Assembly (NCBI RefSeq): GCF_000756665.1
Contig: NZ_ARXV01000003.1
Location: 1-64,000 of the forward strand
From: Alcanivorax nanhaiticus
GTDB lineage: Bacteria > Pseudomonadota > Gammaproteobacteria > Pseudomonadales > Alcanivoracaceae
DNA: 64,000 bases
Reading direction: 5' to 3'
Below the pieces are notes generated by a model that was given only the letters and a program-made list of their open reading frames with translations, searched no databases and was not told where the DNA came from. This document shows positions 60,087-64,000 of the stretch, one piece after another. Both the position numbers and the translations under genes were made by a program. Each line of letters starts with the position of its first letter. The first letter of the stretch is position 1.

Positions 60087-60287
60087 TCAGCTCATCAAGC
60101 CCAGAGTCAGGGCCAGGTAGCAGACAAAAAGAGAAAGATAAAACCAGGGGCCTTTCCAGATGGCCCGATGCCAGCCCAGCTGACGTAACAGCAGCCAGCT
60201 GGCAGCGGTACAGGCCAGCGCTACCAATACAAACAGCACCATGGGACTGACCAGTAACCCACCAACCGGAATTTCATGCAGCCACAT
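60087..60287 (-). CDS. DUF1656 small membrane protein (AaeX-like)
   Basis: A 66-residue protein with two membrane helices (about residues 12-34 and 46-64) and the start WLHEIPVGGLLVSPMVL. It fits DUF1656 (AaeX), a small subunit of unknown role that always accompanies AaeAB exporters. The stop codon abuts the transposon-like element. Confidence 0.85.
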   Translation of the reverse strand: MWLHEIPVGGLLVSPMVLFVLVALACTAASWLLLRQLGWHRAIWKGPWFYLSLFVCYLALTLGLMS

Positions 60288-60393
60288 TGTCGTCCCCGGC
60301 GATGATACTTTCAGACATGGTAGCGGATATTGGCGGGGGGCTGTAGGCGCGACGTACTGCTGTAGGGGTGAGCCTTGGCGAGGTAGGGATACC

Positions 60394-60506
60394 AGAGGCG
60401 AGTTGCGAGTACCGAGTTTCGAAAATCAAAAAACAACAACCGGGCACGAGGTTTGAGGTTTTGCCTTTCGAAACTCGGTACTCGCAACTCGAAACTCATA
60501 TCTCGC
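60394..60506. repeat. Heptad inverted-repeat element E8
   Basis: The left arm is GAGGCGA, GTTGCGA, GTACCGA and GTTTCGA followed by AAATC. The right arm is TCGAAAC, TCGGTAC, TCGCAAC and TCGAAAC, then CTCATATCTCGCC. Flanked by a family B REP palindrome. Confidence 0.85.
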
Positions 60507-60510
60507 CCAG

Positions 60511-60548
60511 GCTCGGATCGCTTGCAGGCAAGCTCCTACAGCGGGGTA
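60511..60548. repeat. REP-like palindrome, family B
   Basis: GGATCGCTTGCAGGCAAGC and CTCCTACAGCG, directly following E8. A shorter matching arm lies on the other side of E8 (GCTGTAGGGGTGAGCC). Confidence 0.7.
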
Positions 60549-60566
60549 TAGCTAGGGTTTTACCAA

Positions 60567-60606
60567 TGCAAAAAGGCCCGCCCGGTTACGGGTGGGCCTT
60601 TTTGCA
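60567..60606 (-). terminator. Terminator of dapE
   Basis: TGCAAAAAGGCCCGCCC, loop GGTTAC, GGGTGGGCCTTTTTGCA; symmetrical, so it may act on both strands. Confidence 0.85.
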
Positions 60607-60613
60607 TCAGGCA

Positions 60614-61744
60614 TCACGATCCCATCAGATTTTCCAGCAGGCGCGTATAGATCCTGGTGAGCGTTTCCAGCTCGCTGATGCTGGTGTGTTCGTCCACCTT
60701 GTGAATCGTGGCATTGATGGGACCGAGTTCCACTACCTGGCTACCTGTTGGCGCGATGAAGCGGCCGTCGCTGGTGCCGCCGGCGGTGGACAGCTCGGTG
60801 TCGCGGCCAGTGACGTCGCGGATGGCATCCACGGCGGCATTCACCAGCGCACCGCGGTCGGTGAGAAACGGCTGGCCGGAAAGGGTCCAGGTCAGGTCGT
60901 AGTCCAAGCCGTGCTTGTCCAGAATCGCCTCGGTGCGTTCGCGCAGGATGGTGTCGGTGAGCTCGGTGGAAAAACGGAAGTTGAAAATGACTTCGCAGGT
61001 GCCGGGGATCACATTGGTGGCGCCGGTGCCCGCGTTGATGTTGGAAATCTGGAAGCTGGTGGCGGGGAAGAACTCGTTGCCCTGATCCCACTCCGCTGCG
61101 GCCAGTTCCGCCAGTGCGGGGGCTGCATCATGGACCGGATTACGGGCCAGATGCGGGTAGGCCACATGCCCCTGAATCCCCTTGACGACCAGTCGTGCCC
61201 CCAGTGAGCCACGCCGACCATTCTTGATCACGTCGCCCACGGTGTCGGTGGAAGAGGGTTCCCCCACCAGGCAGTAGTCGATGTGCTCGTTGCGCGCCTG
61301 CAGGGCTTCCACCACCTTGACGGTACCGTTCACGGACGGGCCTTCTTCGTCGGCAGTGATTAGCAGTGCCAGGCTACCGGTATGGTCAGGGTTGGCCGTG
61401 ACGAAGTCCTCAATGGCCACCATCATGGCGGCAATGGAACCTTTCATGTCGGCGGTGCCGCGACCGTAAAGCAGATCGCCTTCCTCGGTGGGAGTAAACG
61501 GATCGTACTTCCAGGCCGACACATCCCCGGTGGGCACCACGTCAGTGTGACCGGCAAAGGCAAACACGGGCGCAGCATTGCCTCGCCGTGCCCACAGATT
61601 GCGCACTTCCTCAAACCACAGGGTTTCACACTCAAAGCCAAGCGCTTCCAGTTTTTCAATCATCCATTCCTGACAGCCTTCGTCTTCAGGCGTGACGGAG
61701 GCGCGGCGGATGAGTTCCTTGGTGTAGTCGAGGGTGCGGGACAT
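60614..61744 (-). CDS. dapE: Succinyl-diaminopimelate desuccinylase DapE
   Basis: A 376-residue zinc peptidase of the M20 family that removes succinate from N-succinyl-L,L-diaminopimelate in lysine and peptidoglycan synthesis. Metal residues are in [20 protein letters not shown] and [14 protein letters not shown], with a C-terminal [13 protein letters not shown]. The ATG at 61744 is preferred over longer starts that run into repeat DNA. It lies near dapD and the dapC end. Confidence 0.95.
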   Translation of the reverse strand: MSRTLDYTKELIRRASVTPEDEGCQEWMIEKLEALGFECETLWFEEVRNLWARRGNAAPVFAFAGHTDVVPTGDVSAWKYDPFTPTEEGDLLYGRGTADMKGSIAAMMVAIEDFVTANPDHTGSLALLITADEEGPSVNGTVKVVEALQARNEHIDYCLVGEPSSTDTVGDVIKNGRRGSLGARLVVKGIQGHVAYPHLARNPVHDAAPALAELAAAEWDQGNEFFPATSFQISNINAGTGATNVIPGTCEVIFNFRFSTELTDTILRERTEAILDKHGLDYDLTWTLSGQPFLTDRGALVNAAVDAIRDVTGRDTELSTAGGTSDGRFIAPTGSQVVELGPINATIHKVDEHTSISELETLTRIYTRLLENLMGS

Positions 61745-61782
61745 AGGGTTTCCAGTATCGGAGCTGACGTCTTTCGGACCGG

Positions 61783-61866
61783 GGCGAGAAGCGAGTAACG
61801 AGTTTCGAGTTGCGAAGGTCAAAACCGGTTTTGATCTTCGAAACTCGTTACTCGAAACCCGCCGCT
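61783..61866. repeat. Heptad inverted-repeat element E9 (best-formed copy)
   Basis: The left arm is GAAGCGA, GTAACGA, GTTTCGA and GTTGCGA, then AGGTCAAAACC. The right arm begins GGTTTTGATCTTCGAAACTC. The centre is an uninterrupted palindrome, so the loop is almost absent. Confidence 0.88.
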
Positions 61867-61942
61867 CAATGCCTGTTAGATGCTTCTGCGTATCAATCCG
61901 CGGGAACGCCGGCGTGTTGCGTGAAGCGTACCGCGTGTTGCA

Positions 61943-62977
61943 TTAGTTGTGCTTATGCAGTTCTTCGTTCAGTGCAATGGCGCTCTTGTTGGTAAGGCAT
62001 TGCACGGCACCGTTGGTGGTGTTGCGGCGGAACAGCAGGTCGGACTGGCCGGCCAGGTCGCGGGCCTTGACGGTTTCCACGATCTCGCCCTTGTCGTCCA
62101 TCAACTGCACCTTGGAGCCAGCGGTGATGTAGAGACCGGCTTCGATGGTGCAGCGATCGCCCAGCGGGATGCCGGTGCCGGCGTTGGCACCCAGCAGGCA
62201 GCCTTCGCCGAGGGAGATGACCATGTTGCCGCCACCGGACAGAGTGCCCATGGTGGACGCGCCACCGCCGATGTCGGAGCCCTTGCCCACGAATACGCCG
62301 GCAGAGATGCGGCCTTCGATCATGCCCGGACCTTCGGTGCCGGCGTTAAAGTTGATGAAGCCTTCGTGCATGATGGTGGTGCCTTCGCCTACGTAGGCAC
62401 CCAGACGGACACGGGAGGTGTCGGCAATGCGCACGCCAGCCGGAACTACGTAATCGGTCATCTTCGGGAACTTGTCCACGCTATTCACGGACAGCACCTT
62501 GCCGCTCAGGCGCGCCATCAGCTGACGCTCCTGCAGTTCTTCCAGATCTACCGCGCCTTCGTTGGTCCAGGCCACGTTGGGTAGCAGCGGGAAGATGCCT
62601 GACAGGTTCACGCCATGGGGCTTCACAAGACGATGGGAGATCAGGTGCAGCTTCAGGTAGGCTTCTGGGGTAGAGGCGGGCTCGGCATCGGTTTCCAGCA
62701 CGGTCAGTACCACCGGGCTGCCGGACTCCTGGAACGCTACCGCATAGCTGGCTTCATGCTCGAAGCCGGCTTCGCGCCATTCGCGGGCGATGTGCTGAAC
62801 CTGACGGTGGGTCAGTTCGATGGCCGCGTTGCCACCTTCATAACCCAGTTCCTCACGGATGACTTCCACCAGCTTGTCGTCCGGATTGATGGCCGGATCC
62901 GGATAATACACTTCCAGCCAGTTGTCGTTGCGGTTCTTGGTGCCGCAGCCCAGTGCGATGGCGAAATAGTTGCTCAT
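61943..62977 (-). CDS. dapD: Tetrahydrodipicolinate N-succinyltransferase DapD
   Basis: A 344-residue acyltransferase of the left-handed beta-helix fold that adds succinyl from succinyl-CoA to tetrahydrodipicolinate. The hexapeptide-repeat region (residues about 180-290) includes GRISAGVFVGKGSDIGGGAS and NAGTGIPLGDRC. The length and N-terminal domain match the long, Pseudomonas-type DapD rather than the 274-residue E. coli type. The RBS before ATG 62977 is AGAGAGGA. Confidence 0.94.
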   Translation of the reverse strand: MSNYFAIALGCGTKNRNDNWLEVYYPDPAINPDDKLVEVIREELGYEGGNAAIELTHRQVQHIAREWREAGFEHEASYAVAFQESGSPVVLTVLETDAEPASTPEAYLKLHLISHRLVKPHGVNLSGIFPLLPNVAWTNEGAVDLEELQERQLMARLSGKVLSVNSVDKFPKMTDYVVPAGVRIADTSRVRLGAYVGEGTTIMHEGFINFNAGTEGPGMIEGRISAGVFVGKGSDIGGGASTMGTLSGGGNMVISLGEGCLLGANAGTGIPLGDRCTIEAGLYITAGSKVQLMDDKGEIVETVKARDLAGQSDLLFRRNTTNGAVQCLTNKSAIALNEELHKHN

Positions 62978-63011
62978 GAGGTCCTCTCTGTAAATCGGTT
63001 GCGCAGGGCGC

Positions 63012-63359
63012 TTATTTCAAAAGTGCTTGCCACTCGTCGGCCTTGAAACCGGCGGTGAGAATCTTGTCGTTCTGCAGAATCGGCCGCTTGATGATGGACG
63101 GATTATCCAGCGCCACGGTTACCGCCTTGTCGGCATCCATGGTGTCTTTGGTGTCATCATCCAGCTTGCGCCAGGTGGTGCCACGCTTGTTGATGACGGT
63201 TTCCCAGCCCAGCGCATCCAGCCATTGCTTCAGGGAAGCCTCTGGCACGCCTTCCTTCTTGTAATCATGGAAGTGATAGGCCACACCGTTTTCATCCAGC
63301 CATTTCATGGCTTTCTTCATGGTATCGCAGTTCTTGATACCGAAGATGGTCAGTTCCAT
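63012..63359 (-). CDS. ArsC/Spx-family (YffB-like) protein
   Basis: A 115-residue thioredoxin-fold protein of the ArsC/Spx family with one N-terminal active Cys (GIKNCDTMKKA, Cys11). It is of the YffB type, which co-occurs with dapD/dapE in many proteobacteria but has no proven role in lysine synthesis. An AAGGAAG RBS fixes the ATG at 63359. It lies 34 bp upstream of dapD. Confidence 0.88.
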   Translation of the reverse strand: MELTIFGIKNCDTMKKAMKWLDENGVAYHFHDYKKEGVPEASLKQWLDALGWETVINKRGTTWRKLDDDTKDTMDADKAVTVALDNPSIIKRPILQNDKILTAGFKADEWQALLK

Positions 63360-63424
63360 GTTTCTTCCTTTCCAAACCTTTCCGTAGGAGCGTCGCTGTT
63401 GGCGCGATAACAGACGCCTACGAT

Positions 63425-63566
63425 GCAAGTTTCAAGGCGCGGGATCTGTCAGTGGGAAGCCCTGTGCGCATCTCCGCGATTCACCAGTGGTTTGATCGCT
63501 GCATTGAGCGTTTCAGATCGCAAACTCGTCAGGGCGCGTTGCAACTTGAAACTTGTAACTTGCGAC
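63425..63566. repeat. Heptad inverted-repeat element E10 (GTTNCAA type)
   Basis: The left arm has GTTTCAA and GGCGCGG (63429-63442). The right arm is GGCGCG followed by TTGCAAC, TTGAAAC, TTGTAAC and TTGCGAC, ending 4 bp before the dapC stop. Arms are unequal in length. Same type as E1. Confidence 0.78.
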
Positions 63567-63569
63567 TTT

Positions 63570-64000
63570 CTATAACGTATCCAGCAACGCCTTGATGCGC
63601 TTGGCACCTTCAATACACTCTTCCAGCGGTGCCACCAGCGCCATACGAATCCGGTTCTGTCCGGGGTTCTTGCCGCCAACAGTGCGCGACAGATAGCGGC
63701 CTGGCAGGACAGTCACATTCTGTTCAGCTTGCAGGCGCTTGGCGAACTCTTCGTCGCTGATCGGCGTTTTCGGCCATAAATAGAAGCCGGCTGCCGGGGC
63801 GGATACCTTAAGGGGGCCGCCGAGAATGTCCAGCACCGCATCAAACTTTTCACGATACAGGGCGCGGTTGGCTTCAACGTGTGCCTCATCGTTCCAGGCG
63901 GCAATGCTGGCCAGCTGATGATGAATGGGCATGGCGCAGCCATGATAGGTGCGATAGCGCAGAAAGCGTTTCAGTACTTCGCTGTCTCCGGCGACAAATC
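63570..64000 (-). CDS. dapC: Succinyldiaminopimelate transaminase DapC, 3' part
   Basis: The C-terminal 142 residues of a class I/II PLP aminotransferase; the N-terminus lies beyond the right edge. Visible are LRYRTYHGCAMPIHHQLAS (near the left end), YREKFDAVLDIL, a GFYLWPKTPISDEEFA block and the GRYLSRTVGG and NRIRMALV motifs with the conserved Arg that binds the substrate carboxylate. The dapC-arsC-like-dapD-dapE gene order supports the DapC assignment. Confidence 0.88.
   Translation of the reverse strand, partial: FVAGDSEVLKRFLRYRTYHGCAMPIHHQLASIAAWNDEAHVEANRALYREKFDAVLDILGGPLKVSAPAAGFYLWPKTPISDEEFAKRLQAEQNVTVLPGRYLSRTVGGKNPGQNRIRMALVAPLEECIEGAKRIKALLDTL

Noticed and set aside
59804-60250. 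Frames on both strands inside the TIR-bounded element
   Set aside because: Both contain APFTAATR only because the DNA is an inverted repeat; no transposase motif.

Overview
The window is a stretch of ordinary gammaproteobacterial chromosome of medium-high GC. The gene set suggests a marine, lipid- or hydrocarbon-using bacterium close to Alcanivorax or its relatives. That assignment is inference from these features: an ETF/ETF-QO locus beside a PsrA-like site, a FadE-type acyl-CoA dehydrogenase, a Baeyer-Villiger-type monooxygenase next to a PF10118 protein, a bacterial acyl-CoA-binding protein, SCP2, PlsB, a membrane aldehyde dehydrogenase, and Pseudomonas-like dap and min loci. I found no rRNA, tRNA, CRISPR array, prophage or intact insertion sequence.

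Layout. 1-0.9 kb: the 3' end of a gene for a Cys-paired tandem-repeat protein, then two REP palindromes. 1.2-8.7 kb: DAHP synthase, a CobB sirtuin, a GNAT-nitrilase fusion, a methyltransferase, and MAPEG, DUF1287 and GFA proteins. 8.8-11.3 kb: an Anr/FNR-type promoter with an overlapping palindrome in front of a PF10118 protein and a flavin monooxygenase. 11.7-15.8 kb: a PhoD-like enzyme, two membrane proteins, RsuA and a DUF2236 protein. 16.1-20 kb: divergent ETF-QO and etfBA around a PsrA-like operator. 20.4-25.4 kb: an SDR, then the Anbu operon (ATP-grasp, alpha-E, transglutaminase, proteasome-like Anbu) behind a consensus sigma-54 promoter. 25.7-35.6 kb: an LtaS-like sulfatase, lipid genes, ACBP, an EamA transporter, MtfA and a hybrid histidine kinase. 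36-45.2 kb: minCDE, fadE, cnoX, glnK-amtB with NtrC-like sites, SCP2 and mobA. 45.2-50.8 kb: YoaA, TsaB, a thioesterase, UppP, RsmJ and an outer-membrane barrel. 50.9-60.3 kb: PlsB, a DyP peroxidase, a 42-aa CcoM-like gene with an Anr promoter, an aldehyde dehydrogenase, and an aaeXAB-like operon split by a small transposon-like element. 60.6-64 kb: dapE, dapD, an ArsC/Spx-like gene and the end of dapC.

The intergenic DNA is unusual. About ten loci carry inverted repeats built from 7-bp units, several nested inside REP-like palindromes and often touching stop codons. The strongest points for follow-up are the sigma-54 promoter of the Anbu operon, the heptad inverted-repeat family, the 42-aa gene with a well-spaced Anr promoter, and the TIR-bounded element whose removal rebuilds a normal aaeX-aaeA junction.
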